A DNA stretch of 6,266 bases from Acidobacteriota bacterium (lineage in GTDB: Bacteria; Acidobacteriota; Terriglobia; Terriglobales; Acidobacteriaceae): assembly GCA_021799405.1 (NCBI GenBank), contig JAJZAL010000285.1, positions 1 to 6,266 of the forward strand, written 5' to 3'. The translations under genes and the position numbers were made by a program. The notes beneath the pieces are model-generated. The model was not told the origin of the DNA. It saw nothing but the letters and a program-made list of their open reading frames with translations, and made no database searches. Positions 1-5,299 of this stretch are shown one piece after another (within the stretch, counting starts at the first letter, position 1; the number at the start of each line of letters is the position of its first letter).

Positions 1-579
1 CGAAGCGGCACCCGCGGCAACCCCATCCACAGTGCTCGCTCTCATGGCTTTCTGACCTTGCCTTGCGAGCAGATACTCCTGCTCGGTGGCCACAAGATCG
101 GGGCTGTAGACCGTAAACAACGGCTCGTCCTTATGCACATATTGATAGACCGCATTCACGAATACCTTGCGAATGTATCCGGGGAAGCGCACTTGAACAT
201 ACGAAATCAGGCGTTGGTCAATATCGACATTTCCAGTAGCACGCACGTCGTTGTCCAGGTTTCTGTATTCAACCTTGCCAACCTGTACGCCGATGCTCTG
301 CATACGCTGGGGCGAGAGTTGAATGGGCGTCAATGCCGATTGCGGCTTGGAAGGTAAAGTTGCGCCCGCCGATGATCCAGTCGTGTCAGGCGTAGACGTT
401 GACGTAGCCGCTGGACCTGTCGTCGGGCCTTCTGCTACCGGTTGCACCTCCGTTGAGATGGGTAGGTTCGCCTTTCGACGATTGGAGGTTTTATGTTTGA
501 GGTATAAGAACAATCCGCTCAGCGCGATGATCAGTACGCCAAACCATACAAGTGAAGTGCGGACAACGTATTTGTTCAT
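1..579 (-). CDS. CusB-type RND efflux periplasmic adaptor (HlyD/MFP family), 5' part only
   Basis: This is the N-terminal 193 residues of a membrane-fusion protein; the frame is open to the window edge, so the C-terminal half is missing. Such adaptors link an inner-membrane RND pump to an outer-membrane channel and in CusB-type members also bind the exported metal. Residues 8-27 are one hydrophobic anchor. Residues 37-82 form a Ser/Thr/Pro/Ala-rich linker. From about residue 88 the CusB-type beta-barrel/lipoyl region begins, with ATGNVDIDQR (114-123), RFPGYIRKVFVN (131-142) and LFTVYSPDLVATEQEYL (154-170); the last matches the YSPELV.AQ.EYL signature of CusB-like proteins. The ATG at 579 lies inside the stop of the upstream channel gene (ATGA overlap), implying translational coupling, and AGGAG sits 10 bases upstream (590-594). 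No Met-rich metal site is visible in the retained part. The family is secure; copper/silver rather than Zn/Co/Cd is an inference. Confidence 0.9.
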   Translation of the reverse strand, partial: MNKYVVRTSLVWFGVLIIALSGLFLYLKHKTSNRRKANLPISTEVQPVAEGPTTGPAATSTSTPDTTGSSAGATLPSKPQSALTPIQLSPQRMQSIGVQVGKVEYRNLDNDVRATGNVDIDQRLISYVQVRFPGYIRKVFVNAVYQYVHKDEPLFTVYSPDLVATEQEYLLARQGQKAMRASTVDGVAAGAAS

Positions 580-1838
580 CGCAGTGTTGCTCCTGTCAGG
601 GTTTCCAGATGTGCAAGTACAGTCTCGTGGTCAGCTAACACCTGGGCTTCATCGAGCTTCATGTCCAGCACGTTGACGAAGTAGAGAAGCACGTGTGTCA
701 TGACATCGCGATTGCTGGCGTAAGAACTAAGAGTGGAACGGTAGGCGGCAATCGACTGCGGAATCAGCCCTTCCCGGTATTCCCTCAGAAGCTCCTCGTC
801 GTTCGTCACCTTTACATAGCCTCGCTGCACCTGCGCAAGTTGTTCTTGCAGATGCGAATCCAGCTCTTCCTTCGATTGCGCTAGCATTTCCGCAGCCTCG
901 GCCACCTTGGCATGGAAGCGCCGTCTTCGATGGAAATGGATATTGAGCGTGAACATGTAATAGTCGGGATACTTTCGGTCATTCTGCTGCCACATGTATG
1001 CCAGACCAAAGTCCGGTTTGCCGTCTCGTTTGGCCGAAGCCAATGCGGCATTCTTTTCTTTGACCGAACTGGCATCTACCTGTATTTGCGGATTCTGCCG
1101 ACGCACCAATTGCAATAATTCAGCGGAGGCAAGCCGCAACGGATGCTCTTCTAAAGGTTCAGCGATAATGTCCGGCGAGTCCTGATCCCGGTGCAGCAGG
1201 CCCTTCAGCTCTGCTTCGGTATCGCCTCTTTCCTCGTTGTTCAGGGTAATCTCCCGCAATATTTTTGTGCGCTCCACCTGTGCCTGCAAGACATCTGCCT
1301 GCGATCCCTGGCCAACTGCATAGTGAGCCGTCGCATCCTGAATCAACTGGTCGAGCACCTTCTCGTTCTCTCTCAAAATGACGAGGGTCTTCTGCAAATA
1401 CGCCAGACGGATATAGTCCACTTTGACTGCGTCGGCGACGCTGTCCATCGTCGCATCGAGATCCGCCTGCTTCACGTCAGCCGCTCGTTTGGCTGTTTCG
1501 CCGCGTAACCGCAGTTTGCCCGGATACGGCAGTTCCTGCGATGCGCCAATGCCGATGTAAGCAAAATTGCTGGTGGTATAACCGGCGAATGGTCTGGGGC
1601 TGCCAACGCTCAAGTTCTGGTAAGTGAAGGTTGGGTCGGGCAGCGTGCTGACCTGGCGTGGAACCTGTTCCGCAGCCCGCCAGGCATCATTCGCGGTCTT
1701 TATTTCTGAATTATTCCGGCTGGCCTCAGCCAGAAGGCTGGCCAATGGTGTAGGCGTGCTCGTCACCGGAGTCTGCCCAATGGCAGAAACCGCTGTGGTG
1801 AGCACAAGGGTAATGGTCAACAAAGAGACCATGGTCAT
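576..1838 (-). CDS. TolC/CusC-family outer-membrane efflux channel
   Basis: This 420-residue protein is of normal length for the outer-membrane factor family (two OEP repeats), which forms the trimeric channel of tripartite efflux pumps. Residues 1-19 are a signal peptide with probable cleavage after VSA. There is no lipobox Cys, unlike E. coli CusC, which is acylated. Family features include PDPTFTYQ, the QELPYPGKLRLRGE segment before the first long helical hairpin, GQGSQADVLQAQVERTKI at the helix turn, and a second repeat beginning near QNPQIQV and KPDFGLAYMW. I chose the ATG at 1838 because GGAG (1846-1849) lies 7 bases upstream of it. The upstream TTG at 1844 would have only one base between it and that site, and the ATG at 1832 would be 13 bases from it. 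The stop overlaps the adaptor start by four bases. With the adaptor, this points to RND heavy-metal efflux; the substrate is not determined by this gene. Confidence 0.92.
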   Translation of the reverse strand: MTMVSLLTITLVLTTAVSAIGQTPVTSTPTPLASLLAEASRNNSEIKTANDAWRAAEQVPRQVSTLPDPTFTYQNLSVGSPRPFAGYTTSNFAYIGIGASQELPYPGKLRLRGETAKRAADVKQADLDATMDSVADAVKVDYIRLAYLQKTLVILRENEKVLDQLIQDATAHYAVGQGSQADVLQAQVERTKILREITLNNEERGDTEAELKGLLHRDQDSPDIIAEPLEEHPLRLASAELLQLVRRQNPQIQVDASSVKEKNAALASAKRDGKPDFGLAYMWQQNDRKYPDYYMFTLNIHFHRRRRFHAKVAEAAEMLAQSKEELDSHLQEQLAQVQRGYVKVTNDEELLREYREGLIPQSIAAYRSTLSSYASNRDVMTHVLLYFVNVLDMKLDEAQVLADHETVLAHLETLTGATLR

Positions 1839-1845
1839 ACACAAG

Positions 1846-1849
1846 CTCC
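1846..1849 (-). promoter_or_regulatory. Ribosome binding site deciding the tolC-type start
   Basis: GGAG on the minus strand is 7 bases from the ATG at 1838. The alternative TTG at 1844 begins only one base past it, which is too close for initiation. This site therefore favours the 420-residue form. Confidence 0.6.
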
Positions 1850-1884
1850 AATCTCAAATCCAAAGCAAGTTGTCCTCTGGAGAC

Positions 1885-1900
1885 AGGCACAACCGTGCCT
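1885..1900 (-). other. Intercistronic hairpin between Cys-rich gene and tolC-type gene
   Basis: AGGCAC and GTGCCT form a perfect 6-bp stem with a 4-base loop, about 47 bases ahead of the channel start. No T run follows on either strand, so it is not a typical intrinsic terminator. It could be an mRNA processing or stability element, or chance. A weaker 4-bp arm pair (TGTC 1871-1874, GACA 1882-1885) adjoins it. Confidence 0.3.
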
Positions 1901-1933
1901 ATCCAAAGACATTTCGTTGGAGAGAGGAGCTTG

Positions 1934-2320
1934 CTAAATTCTTAGAACGGAAATCGAACCGGGCGGGGATTGTGGAAGAGAAGAGCCGATGAGTTCGACT
2001 GGCGTGGACGACGTAAGAAAGCGTGGCCCCGGCAGCACCTTCGATGCAACGGTTAATGCGTCAAACTTCGCGATATTCGAGTTGAGAGCATATTCGTCGA
2101 CAGAAGGAATAGCGTTACGAACTGACGCGCGAGTATTCTGGCAGCAACTGCGGGAAACCGGCATGTTGGCTCCGCCGCACTGCCCCATCATAGCGCGACA
2201 ACATGCACGTTCCTGAACATTCAACTGCGCGCCGGGCATCATGCATGCTGCTGCTGGCGACAGATAGGACACCAGCAGCAAGATGAGAACACCGGCATGG
2301 CGAAGACCAGACATTTCCAT
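1934..2320 (-). CDS. Small exported Cys/Met-rich protein heading the efflux operon
   Basis: I do not recognise a named family. The 128-residue protein begins with a signal peptide (residues 1-25: basic Arg-His, a LILLLV core, cleavage after AAA). The mature N-terminus is unusually rich in Cys and Met: C26, M27, M28, then CCRAMMGQCG (40-49) and a further CC at 59-60. The rest is polar and ends in a Pro/Ser-rich tail, SPPGSISVLRI. The location (periplasm or outer surface) and the soft-metal ligands suggest capture or sensing of Cu(I), Ag or similar for the downstream pump, but this is inference. It lies 95 bases ahead of the channel gene on the same strand. The start is uncertain: the ATG at 2320 gives a textbook signal peptide but has no clear ribosome site, whereas a TTG at 2353 has GGAAG 6 bases upstream (2360-2364) and would add 11 residues. 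The ATG at 2314 is also possible. Confidence 0.7.
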   Translation of the reverse strand: MEMSGLRHAGVLILLLVSYLSPAAACMMPGAQLNVQERACCRAMMGQCGGANMPVSRSCCQNTRASVRNAIPSVDEYALNSNIAKFDALTVASKVLPGPRFLTSSTPVELIGSSLPQSPPGSISVLRI

Positions 2321-2353
2321 CGCTAGACTAAATTGAATTTGCGAGAGAAGCAA

Positions 2354-2834
2354 GGGTGACTTCCAGGCACACCTTCAAAATATGCGGAATCGGAACCAAG
2401 TGTTAGGTTTCTATGGCTTCTCTTTCTTTGAATGCTTCCGCGCATACATACCAAGGCGCATCATGGCTGTGCCTGACAATGGCCATTCGGCTGGATTAGA
2501 GAAGCGGTATACACAGCGTTCCCTTACTGTACTGCGCGGCCAAGTGGCGCGAGCCGACGGTGCATGCATATCACGGCTGACAATCGGCGCAGCGCGCAGG
2601 CATCTCTCTTCAATTCCGCGAATGACCTTGTGCCTGAGTGAGGATGCATCGCGAACGCAGGATTAACTTTCCTTGAAACCAGAAGCGAAGCCGGATAGCC
2701 GACGGCATTCGAGACCGTGCCGTAAATGTCACATTGTGTCAAGCTGACCAGGACGAGGTCATTCTCTCTTAAAGGAGTTGTTCGCAGATTCCCCGTGATT
2801 TCTAACTGATAAAGGCACGACGAGTACGCTCTGG
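2354..2834. other. Divergent intergenic region, no convincing gene
   Basis: About 480 bases separate the two divergent operons. Open frames here (for example plus strand 2382-2666 and a minus-strand frame running into the regulator gene) show no recognisable protein pattern, signal peptide or good ribosome site. The stretch should contain the minus-strand promoter of the efflux operon, but I cannot point to a clear -35/-10 pair. Small features seen are the palindrome TGCATGCA (2561-2568), two TGTCA copies ten bases apart (2727-2731 and 2737-2741), and AAAGGAG (2771-2777) not followed by a usable reading frame. It could hold a decayed gene or a second regulator site. Confidence 0.5.
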
Positions 2835-2863
2835 TTGACAAATAATACACTATATAGTGTATA
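2835..2863 (+). promoter_or_regulatory. arsR-type promoter with an 18-bp palindromic operator
   Basis: TTGACA (2835-2840) is a perfect -35 box. At the ideal 17-base spacing lies TGTATA (2858-2863), a plausible -10. The perfect palindrome ATACACTATATAGTGTAT (2845-2862) fills the spacer and runs into the -10, where a bound repressor would block RNA polymerase. ArsR/SmtB repressors bind AT-rich inverted repeats in this position, so autoregulation is the natural reading. The predicted transcript start (about 2870) is almost on the ATG at 2872, and no Shine-Dalgarno sequence precedes it, so the message may be leaderless. No second copy of the palindrome was seen upstream of the minus-strand operon. 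Confidence 0.78.
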
Positions 2864-2871
2864 AGTGAAAT

Positions 2872-3249
2872 ATGCAGACGATAGCGCCACGTCAAGCCCG
2901 CGCACCAAAGTGCCCGCCCAAACCGGCCATTGAAGATCGGTTGCTCATCGACCTGGAGCAGGCGAACTCGGTGGGGCGGACTTTTCAGGTTCTCTCCGAT
3001 CCGACGCGGCTGCGCCTGCTGCATGCGCTGGTCAGGGCGGGCGAGATGTGTGTCTCGGACCTGGCTCGCGCCGTGGGAATGAAACCGCAGGCCGTGTCGA
3101 ACCAACTACAGCGATTGTTGGACAGGGGTATCGTCGCGACCCGTCGCGACAGTAATTATGTGCACTATCGCATCGTAGATCCCTGCGTCGTAGGATTGCT
3201 CGATCTCGGCATCTGCCTGGCGGAGGATGCGCGGAAGCAAAAGCAGTGA
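2872..3249 (+). CDS. ArsR/SmtB-family metal(loid)-responsive repressor
   Basis: This 125-residue protein has the normal family length. The winged-helix fold is clear: LSDPTRLRLLHAL (41-53), the sensor-helix segment EMCVSDLA (58-65, the ELCVCDL-type position with a single Cys60), the recognition helix KPQAVSNQLQRLLDRGIV (71-88), and the wing RRDSNYVHYRI (91-101). Members of this family repress metal-resistance genes until metal binding releases them from DNA. The candidate ligands are Cys14, Cys60, Cys105 and Cys115. In the last helix D103-x-C105-x9-C115-x2-E118 resembles the SmtB alpha-5 site (Asp-x-His...His-x2-Glu) with both His replaced by Cys, which suggests a thiophilic metal or metalloid rather than zinc. 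The start is set by the promoter immediately upstream. The stop overlaps the next gene by GTGA, so it leads that operon. The exact inducer cannot be read. Confidence 0.93.
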   Translation: MQTIAPRQARAPKCPPKPAIEDRLLIDLEQANSVGRTFQVLSDPTRLRLLHALVRAGEMCVSDLARAVGMKPQAVSNQLQRLLDRGIVATRRDSNYVHYRIVDPCVVGLLDLGICLAEDARKQKQ

Positions 3250-4418
3250 AGGCAGCGTTGCCACAACTCGATACGCTCGCTCTGAACGAAGCGGTGGGTC
3301 AGCTGCACGAGGCGGCAGCCGCTAAAAAGTGCGCGCCGTGCGGATGCCTGCATGGTGCCCTGCGGGCGATCGAGCAGTCCTTTCCTGCAGGCGAGCGGCC
3401 TTCCGATCTGGATGAGGCCGTCCGGTCTGCCCGCGAACATACGACGCAGCAGAAGTATGAGTGCCTGGGCTGCCAGGTCTGCTTTCCTGCCAACGCATTG
3501 AACGCCCTCCAGGTGGAGGGTGATACCTGCCCAACCGAGCCGGATGAGGAACGGGCTGGATGGCCTCCGCTGCCGGGTGATTTCAAGGTTATTCGCTACG
3601 GCGCGCCGGTAGCGGTCTGTGCGTTGAACAGCACGGAGCTGATGAAAACCCTTACGGAAGCCAGGCCGGACGGCCTTGCCATTGTGGGAACAATGCATAC
3701 GGAGAACCTTGGCATCGAGCGCGTGATCAGGAACACTCTGGCCAATCCGAACCTCCGCTTTCTGGTGATTTGCGGAACGGACACACAGCAGACAGTGGGC
3801 CATTTGCCGGGACAGTCGCTCCATTCGCTGTTTCAAAACGGGTTGGACGAAAAAGGCCGCATCGTGGGAGCCAAAGGAAAACGCCCTGTCCTGAAGAATG
3901 TGACCCGCGAGGAAGTGCAAGCGTTCCTCGCGCAGGTGGAGCCGGTCTCGATGATCGGCGAAGAGAACCCGGCGACGGTTACGGAGCAGATTACCGCGTG
4001 TGCGAGGCGCGATCCGGGAATTTACCCCTGGCCGGCGGGGACAGTTTCGGTGGAGCGCATCCGCGCTCGGGCGCCACAGCGGTTGACACTCGATAAGGCG
4101 GGCTACTTTGTGGTGTACCCCGATGCACGCAGGCAGGAGTTGATGGTGGAGCACTACTCCAACCAGGGCGCGTTAGATTGCGTGCTGGAAGGCAATTCGC
4201 CCGCGTCCCTGTACAGCGAAGCCATTGAACGAAAGCTACTGACCCGGCTGGACCATGCCGCATATCTTGGACGCGAGCTGGCCCGTGCCGAACAATCTCT
4301 AAAAACGGGTGAACCCTTCGTACAGGACAAAGCGCCCGGCGACGAAGAGGCGACGGAAACAACGCACACGAGTTGCGGCTGCGGGTCCGGCTCGTGCATT
4401 GGGAGTACGAATGACTGA
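3246..4418 (+). CDS. MtrA-like corrinoid-domain protein with DUF4346 and Cys-rich ends
   Basis: This 390-residue soluble protein has no membrane segment. Residues 20-80 carry two Cys clusters, C29-x2-C32-x-C34 and C73-x2-C76-x2-C79, which could hold an Fe-S cluster or a metal. Residues 106-260 match subunit A of the methanogen tetrahydromethanopterin S-methyltransferase (MtrA): WPPLPGDF, PVAVCALNS, HTENLGIERVI, NPNLRFLVICG, GHLPGQS, NGLDEKGRIVGAKG. His186 in GHLPGQS falls where MtrA has the His84 that binds cobalt of its corrinoid. Residues 278-366 look like DUF4346: LDKAGYFVVYPD, ELMVEHYSN, and TRLDHAAYLGRELARAEQSL through to FVQD. The tail holds C377, C379 and C384. The start is GTG at 3246, overlapping the regulator stop (GTGA), with GGAAG 9 bases upstream. 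Known MtrA is membrane-anchored and part of an eight-subunit complex, none of which is seen here. A corrinoid methyl-transfer role under metal control is an inference; the substrate is unknown. Confidence 0.88.
   Translation: MKAALPQLDTLALNEAVGQLHEAAAAKKCAPCGCLHGALRAIEQSFPAGERPSDLDEAVRSAREHTTQQKYECLGCQVCFPANALNALQVEGDTCPTEPDEERAGWPPLPGDFKVIRYGAPVAVCALNSTELMKTLTEARPDGLAIVGTMHTENLGIERVIRNTLANPNLRFLVICGTDTQQTVGHLPGQSLHSLFQNGLDEKGRIVGAKGKRPVLKNVTREEVQAFLAQVEPVSMIGEENPATVTEQITACARRDPGIYPWPAGTVSVERIRARAPQRLTLDKAGYFVVYPDARRQELMVEHYSNQGALDCVLEGNSPASLYSEAIERKLLTRLDHAAYLGRELARAEQSLKTGEPFVQDKAPGDEEATETTHTSCGCGSGSCIGSTND
4401..4405 (+). promoter_or_regulatory. Ribosome binding site deciding the start of the two-CC-pair gene
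   Basis: GGGAG is 5 bases before the ATG at 4411, inside the end of the upstream gene. The longer in-frame start at 4309 would add 34 basic residues encoded within the upstream gene and has no comparable site. Confidence 0.6.
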
Positions 4419-4743
4419 CAGAAGTCTATGTTGCACGTTGAACCAGCCCCCGGAGATCGCGCGTCGGGGCAGCTTGCTGAAGACTTTGTACGAATCAACC
4501 CTGGAACGCCGCGAAATGGAACATGGCTTTGCCTTTCGATTCAACGGCGACGCGGCGACGGAGCGAAAAGTGTTTGAGTTCATCGCAATGGAACGGGACT
4601 GCTGCCGGTTCCTCTCCTTCCAGTTAAACCTGGCCGCGGAACGCGGATCGATCTGGCTGGCAGTGGAGGGCCCGGATGGCGTGAAGGAATTTGCTCGCGC
4701 CGAGATGGGAAGATTTGGTCTGCATGGCATAGCAGCCTCGTAG
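4411..4743 (+). CDS. Small cytoplasmic protein with two vicinal Cys pairs
   Basis: This 110-residue protein has no signal peptide or membrane helix. It carries CC at 7-8 and CC at 64-65, the latter in FEFIAMERDCCRFLSFQL (56-71...), followed by IWLAVEGPDGVKEFARAEM (81-99). From memory, small proteins with an ER-x-CC-x-F-x-x-F core and a GPEGVKEF-like end occur beside ArsR- or MerR-type regulators; I know no assigned function. Vicinal thiols suit binding of As(III), Hg(II) or Cd(II), so a soluble metal(loid) carrier or chaperone is a reasonable guess. It overlaps the upstream gene by 8 bases, consistent with coupled translation. The start at 4411 is supported by GGGAG 5 bases upstream. Confidence 0.83.
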   Translation: MTDRSLCCTLNQPPEIARRGSLLKTLYESTLERREMEHGFAFRFNGDAATERKVFEFIAMERDCCRFLSFQLNLAAERGSIWLAVEGPDGVKEFARAEMGRFGLHGIAAS

Positions 4744-4891
4744 ATCGCAATGATCGCGCCCACGGCACAACTCAGCGGCGAATCGCAGGGCAAGCCATTG
4801 GCCGGCAATCCCTGGAAAGCACAGAACGAAGAAAGTACATCTGTCATTTTTATGCTGCGGGAGGGTTTCCGCTGCTGCAAAGAGGTAACGC
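4744..4891 (+). other. 148-base gap inside the operon
   Basis: This is the only sizeable gap in an otherwise overlapping gene string. A frame opening with ATG at 4750 runs through it into the next gene but has no ribosome site and no recognisable protein pattern. No terminator hairpin or clear promoter was found. It may be spacer, a decayed gene, or a site of mRNA processing. Confidence 0.4.
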
Positions 4892-5299
4892 GTGAAGACA
4901 CGCTGGATCGGAATTCTTTTCATAGTTGTCGTGGTGGCCGGAATCATCGCGTTGAAGCTGCACAGCGAGCCGCGAGCTGCGGCTCAAACCGCGCAAGCAG
5001 GTTCGTCGGCGACGCCGCAGGTGATTCTTGTCGCCAATTTGCGCGAGGCGAATGATAAGGGCGACAACTGCTCGGTGATCATTCATCTGGTTCGGGACGC
5101 GGGTGCGCATGGAATCCGGATTCGGGAGCTCTCTGCCGGCAGCCCGTCTCCGCTGATCAAGCGGTATCACGTCCTGACCATTCCCACTCTCCTGGTGCTT
5201 CATCGCGGCAGGGTTGTTTCGCGTTACGAAGGAGAAAGCCAGTCTACAGTTCAGAAGATTCGAACCCGGTTGGCCAAACTTGAAGAGGCCCAGTCTTGA
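4892..5299 (+). CDS. Membrane-anchored thioredoxin-fold protein with a single Cys
   Basis: This 135-residue protein has a short basic N-terminus and one hydrophobic helix (residues 6-22), so the domain should face the periplasm. The body reads as a thioredoxin fold: VILVANL strand (44-50), the active-site region GDNCSVIIHLVRDAG (57-71), then RYHVLTIPTLLVLHRGRVVSRYEG (91-114) with the cis-Pro loop TIPT (97-100 region, P98). The normal CxxC appears as G57-D58-N59-C60, leaving Cys60 as the only Cys of the protein. It could therefore act as a monothiol reductant/isomerase or a metal-thiol carrier rather than a classical disulfide reductase. The start is GTG at 4892, with AGAGG 6 bases upstream (4881-4885). 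It overlaps the CcdA-type gene by TTGA, and CcdA proteins feed electrons to just such periplasmic thioredoxin-like partners. The fold is likely; the Cys alignment is a by-eye judgement. Confidence 0.8.
   Translation: MKTRWIGILFIVVVVAGIIALKLHSEPRAAAQTAQAGSSATPQVILVANLREANDKGDNCSVIIHLVRDAGAHGIRIRELSAGSPSPLIKRYHVLTIPTLLVLHRGRVVSRYEGESQSTVQKIRTRLAKLEEAQS

Noticed and set aside
58..357. Plus-strand open frame of 99 codons
   Set aside because: It is antisense to the clearly recognisable CusB-type adaptor frame and has no recognisable protein pattern.
2561..2568. TGCATGCA as a second operator
   Set aside because: An 8-base palindrome is expected by chance at this scale and it does not resemble the ATACAC...GTGTAT operator.
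2382..2666. Plus-strand open frame of 94 codons in the intergenic region
   Set aside because: No ribosome site, no recognisable motif, and a composition typical of random translation; kept only as part of the intergenic description.
2771..2777. AAAGGAG as a ribosome site for a leader peptide ahead of the regulator
   Set aside because: The following frames are only a few codons long, and the site lies upstream of the identified promoter, so it would not be on that transcript.
2524..3105. Minus-strand open frame of 193 codons
   Set aside because: It runs antisense through the ArsR-type gene and its promoter; the sense frame is certain and the antisense product resembles nothing known.
3165..4154. 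Long minus-strand open frame of 329 codons
   Set aside because: It mirrors the MtrA-like coding frame, whose motifs are unmistakable; long antisense frames are common in GC-rich genes.
4309..4743. Longer N-terminal form of the two-CC-pair protein
   Set aside because: The additional 34 residues are strongly basic, overlap the upstream gene by 110 bases and lack a ribosome site; ATG at 4411 has GGGAG at 5 bases.
4299..4901. Minus-strand open frame of 200 codons
   Set aside because: It is antisense to the two-CC-pair gene and the end of the MtrA-like gene; no motif was recognised.
4750..5055. Plus-strand open frame covering the operon gap
   Set aside because: No ribosome site, no family resemblance, and it continues out of frame through the thioredoxin-like gene.
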